A stretch of DNA of 64,000 nt from Adiantum capillus-veneris (lineage: Eukaryota > Streptophyta > Polypodiopsida > Polypodiales > Pteridaceae). Of the stretch, positions 1 through 9,862 are shown one piece after another; positions within the stretch are counted from its first letter, which is position 1; each line of letters begins with the position of its first letter. Where the stretch lies: contig CM043960.1 of assembly GCA_014529385.2 (NCBI GenBank), positions 118,552,043 to 118,616,042 on the forward strand, in the 5' to 3' direction. The notes beneath the pieces were generated by a model. That model searched no databases. It worked only from the letters and a program-made list of their open reading frames with translations, and was not told where the DNA came from. A program made the position numbers and the translations under genes.

Positions 1-1020
1 ACCTTCTGTAGGCCAGGATGGTTGGAGACGTATGGAGAGGCCCTTGGTATCTATGATCTCTCGACTGATCAGAGAGCCAAGGCCTCCATACCCCACGCTA
101 TCATTCGAGCAGAGCTAGCTGCCCCTCCTATGGAGATTGAGGCGCTTACCAGATCAGTCTCCTTTTTGCACAGCTTATGGGATACTACTAGAGGCAGATA
201 TGCTAGACTGGCCCTTGAGTCTTCCAGACAGCTAGCTCTTCATGGGGACACTTCATGCTGGTATGCATAGATGACATCATGGTTTCAGACGCATGGCTTC
301 ACCATGGACAGGGCTGCCCCCTTTCCAGTACTCTCTTCAGGCACTCTCGATGTCTCTTACACGGGTGGAGATTACTAGACTCATTCATCAAGACCTGATC
401 CAGCTGGATACCAGGAGGACATGGATAGAGCCGCCACAGGAGTTGGGCACGAAGATGGCTTTCTATAGAGAGCATCTTCTCCACCTCATAGGAGATGGGT
501 TTGTGATTCGGCCCAGCTACATGGACACGCATATGTCTCATGGTTTAGGGTGTGCGATTTGTCAGATACGCACATCCTCACATCAGCTGGAGATAGAGAC
601 TGGTAGATTCAGAGGGATACCAGCAGACGGCAGGATATGCCACTTATGCCAGCTAGAGCCAGAGACAGATCTACATTACATATGTCATTGCACAGTGTAC
701 TATGCGATATGGGATTGTTTCCACTGCTTATTCAGAGAGGGTTTCGGTCCTTTCTCTAGGGTCGTGAGTTATGAGGATCAGAGATGTCTTGGGCTATATC
801 TACTTGAGCTACACAGATATAGAGACACTTTACTGGAGAGAGCTAGAGCGAGACAATCCCAGAGACAAATTACACGTTTCTTTTTACTAGGTATGGGACA
901 ACCAGAGGAGCAGCCATCACTGCAGAGCTCGGCCCACTCTCATTCGACCACTACCAATATTCTCATTGACCGAGCATTGGAGCTACGGAGATCCAGACGG
1001 CCATGATTGAGGAGAGGGGC
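1..1020 (+). pseudogene. LINE reverse transcriptase, C-terminal end (broken)
   Basis: This is the tail of a non-LTR retrotransposon ORF2-like protein that enters from outside the window. The second part (about 293-1006) carries a Cys-His cluster reading CHLC, seven residues, H, three residues, C (about 637-690). That is the zinc-binding motif usual after the RT domain in plant LINEs. The upstream part (1-270) runs in another frame and ends at a TAG at 268-270; the frame changes between about 270 and 330. The frame closes at 1004-1006, and an untranslated tail of about 220 bp leads into a CT tract at 1234. The RT catalytic motifs lie outside the window, so the LINE clade cannot be named. The stop and frameshift make this copy inactive. 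Confidence 0.72.
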
Positions 1021-1228
1021 TACAAAGCATCGATGGAGACTACAGCAAAGGATTCGAGCCATACTCTTTCGACATCCGGAGTGCAGATGAGGATGGATTC
1101 TAGTAGTAGTATCTTTGTTCTAGTTCTTTTGTACCCAGACATGGTATCAGATTCACTATTTTGTAACAGATTGGCCTCATAGGTCATTTTGGCCTTTTGA
1201 AGACGTTAATATAAGATTTCATTTCATT

Positions 1229-1233
<5 letters not shown>

Positions 1234-1312
<79 letters not shown>
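1234..1312 (+). repeat. (CT)n microsatellite, about 79 bp
   Basis: Pure CT dinucleotide run directly after the LINE 3' tail, ending in an imperfect CTTTCTTTTC. It may be an expanded simple-repeat tail of the LINE. Confidence 0.97.
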
Positions 1313-1318
<6 letters not shown>

Positions 1319-2566
1319 TCTGCTTAGTACTACATCTCTGAGCTATTATGCAATAAATTTCATTTAATTAAAGCTCTTATTAGAGATTGAGTGTATAACT
1401 CTGTTACGCCCTTGTTATGCCTTACTGGTGTATGGGGGTCTTACAGGTTATGTGGCTGGCAGCTAGATGCACACGTAGGAGGATGTTGGCGGAGAAAAAC
1501 AACAATATAAGAATAATAAAGAGTTCGTTTGAAGCACAGGAGGACAGGAGAGGAAGTGCAAAGCTTACACACAAATCAAAGGCAAAGAAAGAGCAGAGAA
1601 GGAAAGGTCAAAAGGAGGTGTAGATGAGCTAGGCAAATATAGAGGTGCGAAGTTCGCTATCCGTTTTCGCTAGTGGAGTTTCACAATTGTAAACGAGGAG
1701 GATTAACAAGTAAAGATGAACAGTTTTGGATGCCAACCCTTGTGGTAGCAGCTGAGGTCTCAGGCATTTCGGTGAACATATATTGGCTATATGGCTGGGA
1801 CACAAGGAACGGACACACATGAAGGGGACCTGAGGTAGTGTGTAATTTAGGCAAAATAGGCTGGTGAATGGGTGGAAACCTGTTAGTGTGATCTTTATAT
1901 AGCATGATGTAAGCTTAGCAAGCTTCTCCCCTGCTTAGAGCAGCTGTCCCGGGAGAATTCTTCGTTGTTTTGGTGGATTCAAAGCGGCACACCACAATGT
2001 TATCTGAGCAAAGAGTGTGTAGTTTAAGCAAAACAGCTGGCACGCGGGTGGAAACTTATTGGTGTGATCTTTAAATATCATGTTTGTGAGTTTATAAATC
2101 TGTTGCTCTGCTCAGAGCAGCTTATATGAGCATTCTTTGTTGTGTTGGTGGATGCCTTTTTTAACAGTTTTTGGTTCTTTCAGCCTCACCAACTTGTTCG
2201 GCTTTGACTACTGAATGACCTTCACTTTTGTGCAACAGGGTCTTTTCAAATTTTGGAGGAGAGCACTGGGAGGCGTTCGCATCTCCCACAAGAAGATCGA
2301 TGATTCTTTACAGTGATCAGCCTAATTGTCACCTCATATTGAAGTTTCTTCAGATCTTGGGTTAAGTTGTCTCTTAGAACACGAGCACAAGCTCACATAG
2401 CATGTAGGCGCACATTTTCCATACTGAGCTCTCCGCCCTTTCTCTTGTTTGTAAAATGACGTGGTGCTGAGCTGCAGCATTGTGCAGGTCTAGATTCATC
2501 AGATTAACCTTTATACAACACTTTTTGCATTGAATACAAACTCTTGGATTTGCAGGGAAGGAGTAA
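1313..2566. other. Non-coding stretch upstream of the 594-codon frame, with a diverged tandem duplication
   Basis: No convincing coding frame. Two related segments, about 1836-1985 and 2014-2152, share blocks in the same order: a GTGTGTA start, an AGGCAAAA-like block, GGGTGGAAAC, GTGTGATCTTTA, a CTGCTYAGAGCAG near-palindrome, and TTGGTGGAT at the end. Offset is about 177 bp. A pyrimidine-rich stretch ending TTTGCAG at 2549-2555 looks like a 3' splice site. If so, part of this region would be a promoter and a 5'-UTR intron of the downstream gene. Confidence 0.45.
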
Positions 2567-4351
2567 ATGGCAATGTTACCTACATCAGAAATGGATACAG
2601 ATGGGCAGCTTCCGGTGGACGAGAGGAGAATACCGAGCTCCATAAGATGCTTGAAAAGATATCCTGGGATCTCCATTAGTTTAGAACCAGATCCTCATTC
2701 AGGGGATCCAGAGGTGAAGATAATGGAGCTGCCTACAGGAACATCAATTACTCCGATATCATCGAAAAATTGTCAGCGACCATCTTTAGAGAGAATAGGC
2801 AGGCAGTTGCAGGTGACCGAGGGACTAAAATGTGCTCTGAATCCATTGGACTCTGCGGAGTCTAATGATAGTACGAGCGCCTCAAATATTTTAGAGTTTA
2901 GGGATGACCATGTTGGTGAAATGCACCATGCCGATGCTGCCACTTGTGCTATCGTAACCAAACCATTCAAAGAATTTCTCCAAAGATCAAGCCTTGCTCT
3001 TCATCATGAGGATAGGCCAGTCAAAGAGCCCTTTCAAAGGCCAAGCATGGGCATAAATATAGGGTTTAATCATGAGGATAAAGGAGACCTGGTCAGAGCA
3101 ATATCGCTGGCTAGAATGGGCGGTGCCAGCAGTATGCAAATGGTGAGCATTGGATTGAACACAGAAGAGCCAATCAGGCTTCCAAGAGAGGATAGTTTTG
3201 CAGTCCTGGCAAACGCAAGAGAGGAGCTAGCTAATCAGTCTATCCAGAAAGCCACGGTTGCCGAGAAATGTGTGGGTATACAGACGGATGTAACAATGGA
3301 GGATTTGCTTCATCAAGGAGACGACAAGAATGCTGCCGGATTTCCACCCAAGCTCAATAGCAGTATACCTGTGGAAGCAAGGGCAAGGGAACTTACTCCT
3401 GAGACATGGGAAGCAAGCCATAAGGTTAAAAAGTCAAATAATGTGGTCACAACGTCAGCATATGAACCTAGAGGTGGTTTATCAAAGACAGAATTGCTTT
3501 CTCAAGAAAAACAAGTGGATGGATCAGTGGATCTAATTGTTGATAGTGTGCTGCCGATGTGTGATACAAATGGAGACTTGCTTCCAGTTGACCTTGATAA
3601 GCATGACATTACACATGGGAGAGAATTTAAGATGCAGAGTTTTGATACGCCAGCTAGTATCGTGATCAACCAGTTGATGCCGCTAAACAATGCCATCAAA
3701 GAGAGAGAGGTTGTTCTAGCAGATCATAAAAGTAAGAATGAACCACAGGATTTCTTGGCCTGCCAGTTTAGTGAGAGCTCACTGGAAGTGGGATGTACAA
3801 AAGGACCCAAAAAGGAGGAGAGTTTGTTAGCAATACCTAAAGTCGGTGATTCAACTGAGGGTTTCGAAGCAATGTCATCAAGTGATCTTATTTATCATCA
3901 CCTAGTAGTAACAAAATTATCGAACAGAAAAGCTCACAATGACGAGCGGCCTCTTGTGCAACGAGAGGCTAAGGTTTTCGGACTGACCCCTGCATTGTTG
4001 GATTTCTTAAACGTACAAGAGCCAAAACATGCGGAAATGAGCAAAACCTTGAGCCTATTGTCGGTTCATCACATGAATATCGAACCGTACAACCAGAATG
4101 TGATCAAGCCTTGTGTGGCTTGGACTTGTACAAGTAGTAAGGGGGCCAACTCAATGCAGTGCCCTCCCACAGATCCTCTAAGCAACTTTCAGTGCTGCCT
4201 CGGTGTCCTTGAGATGTCGCAAGAAGTGGAGCTTCTTTGGACTCAAATCAAGAATCGCTGCTATCTTTTGGTATTGCAGATTTGCTTATTCCTCTTCGTG
4301 CTTTTTTGGGGGGGCCTTGCTGAGGTGCTTGTCACTCCTCCCCCAACTTGA
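2567..4351 (+). CDS. Unrecognised 594-codon open frame, possible host gene
   Basis: I do not recognise this protein. It is the longest open frame outside the transposons. An in-frame TAA sits immediately before the ATG, and a good 3' splice site (TTTGCAG, AG at 2554-2555) lies 12 bases upstream. The ATG is therefore a plausible start on an exon that follows a 5'-UTR intron. The product is hydrophilic, rich in Ser, Glu and Asp, and probably largely disordered. No zinc finger, kinase or transposon motif is visible. The last 30 residues become strongly hydrophobic (about residues 566-590), but this begins near a T6G7 run (4302-4314). That tail could be a frameshift or intron read-through rather than a real membrane anchor. 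A small basic frame follows within 100 bases and could be the true end. Confidence 0.5.
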   Translation: MAMLPTSEMDTDGQLPVDERRIPSSIRCLKRYPGISISLEPDPHSGDPEVKIMELPTGTSITPISSKNCQRPSLERIGRQLQVTEGLKCALNPLDSAESNDSTSASNILEFRDDHVGEMHHADAATCAIVTKPFKEFLQRSSLALHHEDRPVKEPFQRPSMGINIGFNHEDKGDLVRAISLARMGGASSMQMVSIGLNTEEPIRLPREDSFAVLANAREELANQSIQKATVAEKCVGIQTDVTMEDLLHQGDDKNAAGFPPKLNSSIPVEARARELTPETWEASHKVKKSNNVVTTSAYEPRGGLSKTELLSQEKQVDGSVDLIVDSVLPMCDTNGDLLPVDLDKHDITHGREFKMQSFDTPASIVINQLMPLNNAIKEREVVLADHKSKNEPQDFLACQFSESSLEVGCTKGPKKEESLLAIPKVGDSTEGFEAMSSSDLIYHHLVVTKLSNRKAHNDERPLVQREAKVFGLTPALLDFLNVQEPKHAEMSKTLSLLSVHHMNIEPYNQNVIKPCVAWTCTSSKGANSMQCPPTDPLSNFQCCLGVLEMSQEVELLWTQIKNRCYLLVLQICLFLFVLFWGGLAEVLVTPPPT

Positions 4352-4433
4352 CTGAATTGTTCAAAGCAGCTTTTCTCCCTCACAATTGCCATTCATCTCT
4401 TGTTGCACCATTCGAAATTCTAGAGGTGTGGCA

Positions 4434-4808
4434 ATGGATCGTTCGCATGCATGGAGAGCACATGCAATATTGCCATCTACCCAGAGAGAGACAGAGATTG
4501 TATTATCGTCCTTGAAGGTCAAATATGACCTATGGGACCAAATGAAACATGTCTTATGCTCAACGGGATTTGTGACATTCTTCAGCCATATACATTCCAG
4601 GCATGTAAATAAATCAAGACCTCTGAACAAAGAGAGTGATGCAAGCATTCTAGAAGAGCTAAAATCAACATACCCTTGTTTTTCAAAAACTTTTAGCTTA
4701 AGGAGCAATAATATTGTTGATAAAATTCAGAGAAGATTAGCATGGCCCCTGCACAAGGATGACAAGAAATGGTCCAAATTTTTATTTCCAAAAAAGAAAA
4801 AGATATAG
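4434..4808 (+). CDS. Small basic open frame, possible 3' exon of the preceding gene
   Basis: About 124 codons from the first ATG; the frame is open from about 4356. Unrecognised. The product ends in a lysine run (PKKKK) that could be a nuclear localisation signal, and is preceded by a basic segment with RRLAWPLHKDDKKW. It lies 82 bases after the stop of the 594-codon frame, on the same strand and in another phase. An unspliced intron or an indel in the T6G7 run could join the two. A single mRNA is my inference; nothing in the sequence proves it. Confidence 0.35.
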   Translation: MDRSHAWRAHAILPSTQRETEIVLSSLKVKYDLWDQMKHVLCSTGFVTFFSHIHSRHVNKSRPLNKESDASILEELKSTYPCFSKTFSLRSNNIVDKIQRRLAWPLHKDDKKWSKFLFPKKKKI

Positions 4809-5488
4809 TTGATGACCTAATAATTTGTTGCTTAAAAGCTTTTAGCTTCCCTAATCAATAATTAATCGACTCTCGGGCACATAAGTAAAGCTTATGCTAG
4901 TAGCATTATGGCAAGGCAAATCAAGTGAATCATAAGTTTGCAGATACTGGGCAGGTTTACTATACAATTGAGCAATACTTTAAAATGTTGCTTTTGAATT
5001 GTAGGCAGCTTGAGCTGAAGTGACAATGCCACCAGTTTCCATATGCAGAAGACAAAGACCCGACCAATTTGGTGTTATGCCAATTTGCACAAAGTATTCC
5101 ATTTTTTAACATGCTTCTGAATTTTTCCCATAATATATGCACATGCAAGCTGATTGACTGCAATAGTTTTCCAAAAAGATGTGTGAATGTACACTGGGAG
5201 ACACACACACATTCTATGTTTGACATAATCCTATAAAGGGCACCAAATCCGAGAAAATATAAGCACAGTAGAGTTCAAGGGCATCATTAGCATGTGACCA
5301 ATGCATTAATGCTGCCCAGAAATACTCAAGATCAATGAAATATTTATCATGCATCTAACTTAATCGCCAATGTTGGTGAGAAGTGAGTGAATTGCAGGCT
5401 GAATTTAGTGAGAATGGAAGCCATGCTCAACCACAAGAAGTTTTGGACAGATTCTCACAATAATTCTCACATTGTGACTTACCTCAAC
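4809..5488. other. AT-rich non-coding stretch
   Basis: No recognisable gene, domain or element. A few chance frames are present. It could hold the 3' end of the upstream gene, but no clear polyadenylation landmark decides this. Confidence 0.4.
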
Positions 5489-5491
5489 GGT

Positions 5492-5609
5492 GAGGGAGGC
5501 ATCGCATACCTAGCTAGGTACGATTGGGGACAGGGGACCGCCGGCCCGGTGGGGGGGCCGGTGGTCCCTTGCTCCCAATCGTAACTAGCTAGGTATGTGG
5601 TGCCTCTCG
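5492..5609. repeat. Long GC-rich inverted repeat (hairpin)
   Basis: Left arm 5492-5547, loop 5548-5554 (GGTGGGG), right arm 5555-5609. In the inner 43 positions the arms match at 38, and three of the five differences would still be G-U pairs in RNA. The outer 13 positions pair more loosely around GAGGCAY/CACATACC blocks. GC content is far above the surrounding DNA. No target-site duplication is visible at its ends. It could be a foldback MITE, a plant-type small-RNA precursor or a simple inverted duplication. Confidence 0.8.
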
Positions 5610-7019
5610 AACAAAAGCTCATGATGTTATGCAGTGTATGAAAAACACTGAAAAAGACTCCATTTTCCTACATGAGAAAAATTCTAAGTCTTCTTGTGAA
5701 CCAACAAAGTAAAAACTTGACTAAACCAATGAATCATTTGCTTGACACCAAATTATAAGTTAATACTTTCCTCTGCCTAATAATCCTATAACAAAGAGAA
5801 TTTGCTAGGCAAAATACAAAGCCAAACTTGTGGAGTTTATAATATAACAAATGCTACCTATCCCAAGGAATTATATTACCTTTACAACTTGAGCTGATTT
5901 TTATTATTTTTAGGTTGAATTTTCCATAGTTTAGGCAAAATTCTTCCTTTGGCTCTTTTTGTCGACCAACATTTTGGAACACTAAGGGACACGATGTAAT
6001 ATGAGAGACGCTTTTCCCGAGCGCTGCTTCATATCAACACCATCACTCATGTTTGTGTAGTGTGGAGACACCACCCTACACACATGTGCAACACATTAAG
6101 AACTTTCATCAAACCAATGCTTGCTTCCTTTTTCCATAATAGACATCATTTACATGAATGTCTTTGAGAAGCACCTTATCATTTTCCAGTAAGCATAGCC
6201 CAAGTAGCAAAAGAAAACTTTGTAGCATTATCCACACTTGCGCGCGCACACACACACATTCTATTCATGAAAATCACGAAGAACATAAGAAATATAATGA
6301 TTGAGTTCCAATGAAGATTGTGAATTATTCAAATGTCCCTAGAAGTTTTAGCATTAACCAATCACTAAGTTTATGAACAACCCAATAGCTACCCATAATT
6401 TAAACTATGAGGCAGATATGATTTAGAGAATATAATTTTTTTCCTTGATCCTTCGCACAAACAATTTGAGTCTTGCCCCTTGACACTAGACTTGTAGTGG
6501 GCCACAAAACTAGCTTGGGCCAATAAAGTGGCTCGTGCCACGATTCAGCCAGATTCCACTATTCTGAGCATAACTCTTGTATATGACATCAAAACTTTAT
6601 GCATGTGTCTACGTTTTGGAAGAAACCTTTGAGAGTCTTCTTTGAGCTAAAAAAATCAAATCTAAGAAATTCTTGCACATTGTACATACAACTGCAATCT
6701 ACCGTTCAACTAAAACTAGCACGAAATATTTTTGGTCTTTCGGTGCGTATCATAGGAGCTTGATACCCCTATCACATACATATAGAGGGATTTCACAAAG
6801 AAGTTAAAGGTTGCTCAAAATCTATTTGATCTACATTTGAGAAAATTTAGTAAACATTTTGTGCATATTGACAAATTAGTCATTAGAGATGGCCAAGGTT
6901 AATAGTAACATACTCTTGGCTAGAATACTCTACTTGGACTTTTGTTGCTCAAAAATAGAAACATCTTGTATGAGATGAAAATTTAGAACACCTACATAAA
7001 GTGGTTCAAGTATTAGATC
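5610..7019. other. AT-rich intergenic DNA
   Basis: No coding frame, domain or repeat that I can support. A short CGCGCGCACACACACA tract lies near 6240. Confidence 0.5.
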
Positions 7020-7022
7020 AAG

Positions 7023-7136
7023 GTTAAGTGTTCTTGTGGACATTTTGGTCTTCAACTTCAGCTTCTGTAAGTTTTTTATCCTTGTAAGGTTAAGTGTTCT
7101 TGTGGACATTTTGGTCTTCAGCTTCAGCTTCTGTAA
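7023..7136 (+). repeat. Tandem duplication, about 64 bp period
   Basis: A block starting AAGGTTAAGTGTTCTTGTGG occurs at about 7023 and again at about 7087. The two copies differ at one position over some 50 bases (CAACTT versus CAGCTT). Confidence 0.9.
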
Positions 7137-7289
7137 GATCTTTCATGTTTACTAATTTGCTCTGTTTTTTCATTGATGTTTTCCTTTTTTTTTGGATTGT
7201 TTCTTTGATAAAATTTCATGGTCATGTGAAGAAAGATGGCTTTTGGCTCTCCTCCTCTTTGACTTTCTAAACCTCACTCATTTGCATCA

Positions 7290-7531
7290 CATAGGGCCCA
7301 GTTCCATTTTTGTCATCCAATCATCAGTATCACATAGGGCACCTCCCATTTTTCAACATCATTCGTAAAGGACATACCATGCATCATCATCATCACATAG
7401 GGCACACACCATGCATCCTCATCATCTATTCAATCATGATTCTATTCTTGAAAACATAGAGTTGGCGTTGTATGTAGACTTTTACCAACTTACAACAATA
7501 GTTATTCATTGCCTAATTGGTCAGTTCAACA

Positions 7532-7610
<79 letters not shown>

Positions 7611-7653
7611 CATTTTCCCATTTCTCTATGCTTCTTCATCGTCGAATTTTACA
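7290..7653 (+). mobile_element. Copia-type 5' LTR, 3' part, carrying a CT microsatellite
   Basis: The LTR end is set by ...TTTTACA directly followed by the primer site at 7654. The LTR start is not resolved; 7290 is only a working limit. Three copies of CATCACATAGGGC lie at about 7285-7405, and a (CT)n run at 7534-7608 sits in the U5 part. The 3' LTR at 9528-9720 has a related pre-CT stretch (CATTAATTCAG versus GCCTAATTGGTCAG). That supports pairing of the two ends as one decayed element. Confidence 0.55.
7534..7608 (+). repeat. (CT)n microsatellite inside an LTR
   Basis: Pure CT run of about 75 bp. It lies 45 bases before an LTR end and primer site, so it belongs to the element's U5. Confidence 0.95.
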
Positions 7654-7665
7654 TGGTATTAGAGC
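7654..7665 (+). promoter_or_regulatory. Primer binding site (initiator-Met tRNA)
   Basis: TGGTATTAGAGC, one change from the canonical plant TGGTATCAGAGC, directly after an LTR ending in CA. Confidence 0.85.
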
Positions 7666-7668
7666 CGT

Positions 7669-8997
7669 TCACTCGTTGATGGAGGGGAGGACTAGCACGC
7701 AAAGAAAACTAGCATTTTTATGGTGGCATTTTCTTCAATAGCGTTGTCTTTGTTGGCATTTTTTAGATCGGCATTCGTATGTTTGTGGTGAGCAAGGCGC
7801 TTTGACGAGTTCTAAGACTGCACTCAATAGGAAGTGCTCTAAATGAGCATTTTGAAACGCCAAGGGAAAAGGACCTGTTTTGTGAGGCATTTTGGTCAGT
7901 AGATGAAGCCAAATATAGGGGGCTACCATGTGTTTTTGAAACATGAAAAGAATTGCAATGCTTCAATTCCTTGAGGGAGGTTCCACATGCCCTTGGGCAC
8001 TTGAACTCTTTTTTCCTTAGAAAGGTAGTGGAGAGTTATTTTTTGATGTGGCTTGGGGATTAACCAACCATGAAATTCAAACGTGTGTGATGGCCCTAAA
8101 AGATCTCGTACACCTGCGAGATGGCACCCCAATGGTTGAGCATCGGTGATAACTATGCTCATTGGAAGTTGATCATTTGGCTCTAGTTTTCCCAAAAAGG
8201 CCTATGGGATATCGTTAATAGCTCAGGGGCGTGACCCACAAGGAACAACAGCAATAAGTCCATCCACCTTTTAAATGAGGAGTATCTCATGTCATGTGTT
8301 GATTGGGATGTGAGTAATGTGAATGTGATGTTAGCCACTGTGGAGTCACTCACGAACAAAATTTCTCTAGCCTTACAGACTTTGAAGATTTCTAGTGTGT
8401 GGTCTACTCTTGTTGGAATGTTTGATTGAGATTCTACGATGCGAGCGGTCATCCTCCTTGGATAGTTATTTTCCATCAAGTTTGAGACCGAAATTTCCAT
8501 GTAGTCTTTTCTAAAAAAGGCAAAGGTGATCCATGATAAACTCTCAATGCATTGACTAGTACTTAGTCAACTACATTGGTACTCACAAAATTGCATGAGG
8601 AGTACGATATGATATCAAGAACATTATGCTTGCAAATCACAAAGGAAAAGCTAGAATTTGATGATCTCAGCTCTTTCCTCATTAAGGAGGAAGTCATCTT
8701 AATCACTCTAAGAAAAAAAGAATTTTTTTGGCAAAGGTGGTGAAGCACTTGCTGATTTGGATACTAGAAAGAATTCCAAGGGTTGTTGTTATAGTTTTGA
8801 AAAGCGTGGTCATTTGTCTTGGGATTGCAAATCCAAAGGCAAGGACCGTTGTTACAGTTGTGAAAAGCATGGTCATTTGTCTTGGGATTGCAAACCCAAA
8901 GGCAAACGCAAAAGCTCAATAAAGGACAAAGGCAAAGGAAAACATGATGAGGTTAGCAATGATAATGATTTTGCAAAGGATGCCACTGTGGTATAGA
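7669..8997 (+). pseudogene. Copia gag remnant with two zinc knuckles
   Basis: Decayed gag of the element that starts at the primer site. Around 8583-8700 the plus strand reads LTKLHEEYDMISRTL and then SSFLIKEE, which resembles the end of a Copia gag (UBN2-like) domain. Two knuckles follow at about 8780-8895. The first has lost its second Cys (CYSF...H...C). The second is canonical CX2CX4HX4C (CYSCEKHGHLSWDC). A Lys-rich tail ends at a TAG at 8994-8996. The upstream gag is shredded by stops and frameshifts, and no protease, integrase or RT follows before the 3' LTR. The element is therefore internally deleted. Confidence 0.7.
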
Positions 8998-9527
8998 ATA
9001 CACTAGCAAAGGCTCCAATCTTCTAGTTGGGTGGCCATTGTCGCAAATTGCTTTAGCAAAAGAGAGAGACTTGTGAGCAACAAACAGGGGCAAAAGGAGC
9101 TCCATATACATTACTTGGACCCATGTGTCGGAGTTCAAGTTATTAGTGTTTGAACACGTGAGTTGCATTTCAAGGCACATGCATTTGGAAAGGATCCAAT
9201 GCAATGTATAAAAAACACTATGGATATGCAAACAATTCATTAGTGTCGGTTGGATTATGGATATGATGTGTTTTAAAAGTTCATTGTCTTGAAAATTTTG
9301 GATGTGATGTGTTCGTAGCTCACGAATGGGGAATTTGGATGTAGTGTGGTCTACAACCGTTCAATTTGACGCAACTAGTGTTCAAAATGGCATTCTTCTC
9401 AGGTGGGAGGTTGGTGGTAGAAAATCTGAGGTGTATATTCCGTGGAAGGTGCAATTGCTGGGGTGTCCATGGTAGCTTCTTCATCGACTTGGTTCTCCTA
9501 CATATGTCCTATGAGATGCAAAGAGGG
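8998..9527 (+). mobile_element. Internal remnant of the decayed Copia element, ending in a polypurine tract
   Basis: No recognisable pol domain. A purine-rich GCAAAGAGGG lies directly before TGTTAAAGC at 9528 and fits a polypurine tract that primes plus-strand synthesis at the 3' LTR. Confidence 0.45.
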
Positions 9528-9720
9528 TGTTAAAGCATCTTAAGTGAATAGCCCAATGTGTTCCTAGCTAGTTAATTGTCTTCAAGTATTTATTGTACTT
9601 ATTTGACATGTTTTTGGATAGGGAAATTTTTTTAGGGAGGCACTTAAGGTCCCTATGCTAATATATAAGTGGACCTTGAGCCCCCATTGTATTCAACCAT
9701 TAATTCAGTGAAACTCTCTC
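9528..9720 (+). mobile_element. Copia-type 3' LTR, interrupted
   Basis: Starts TGTTAAAG after a polypurine tract. It contains a TATATAAG box at about 9660 and a CATTGTATTCAACC block. It then breaks in a CTCTCTC run where the 142 bp minus-strand LTR begins. The missing end would be the CT tract and U5 seen at 7534-7653. Confidence 0.55.
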
Positions 9721-9862
9721 TGAAAGGGCATGGGGACTGAACATGCTAATCTTCACCCAGCCATGCCCTATATACACCCTTGGCCTGCTAAATATAGGGA
9801 CCCCCTTGACTGCATGTCCATCCTGGCCCTTGGCCGTGACTGGTCCTACCCTTGTCCTGACA
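9721..9862 (-). mobile_element. Short LTR (142 bp), minus strand, 3' LTR of a small or decayed LTR element
   Basis: Read on the minus strand it begins TGTCAGGACAAGG and ends ATGCCCTTTCA, with a TATATA box inside. It matches 20879-21020 at 138 of 142 positions by eye, in opposite orientation. On its 5' side (plus 9863-9880) lies a run of ten G on the minus strand ending GGTAA, a good polypurine tract. Before that comes a frame ending CFRGRKHFSKGGG, a tail style common just before plant Gypsy 3' LTRs. No primer site follows its other end, so this is a 3' LTR. Confidence 0.75.

Noticed and set aside
1141-1160. TGGTATCAGA near 1150 as an LTR primer site
   Set aside because: It lacks the final GC, follows a LINE 3' region and no LTR end in CA precedes it.
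4260-4345. C-terminal hydrophobic stretch of the 594-codon frame as a membrane anchor
   Set aside because: It starts near a T6G7 homopolymer and a possible splice site (GTATTGCAG), so it may be read-through of non-coding sequence.
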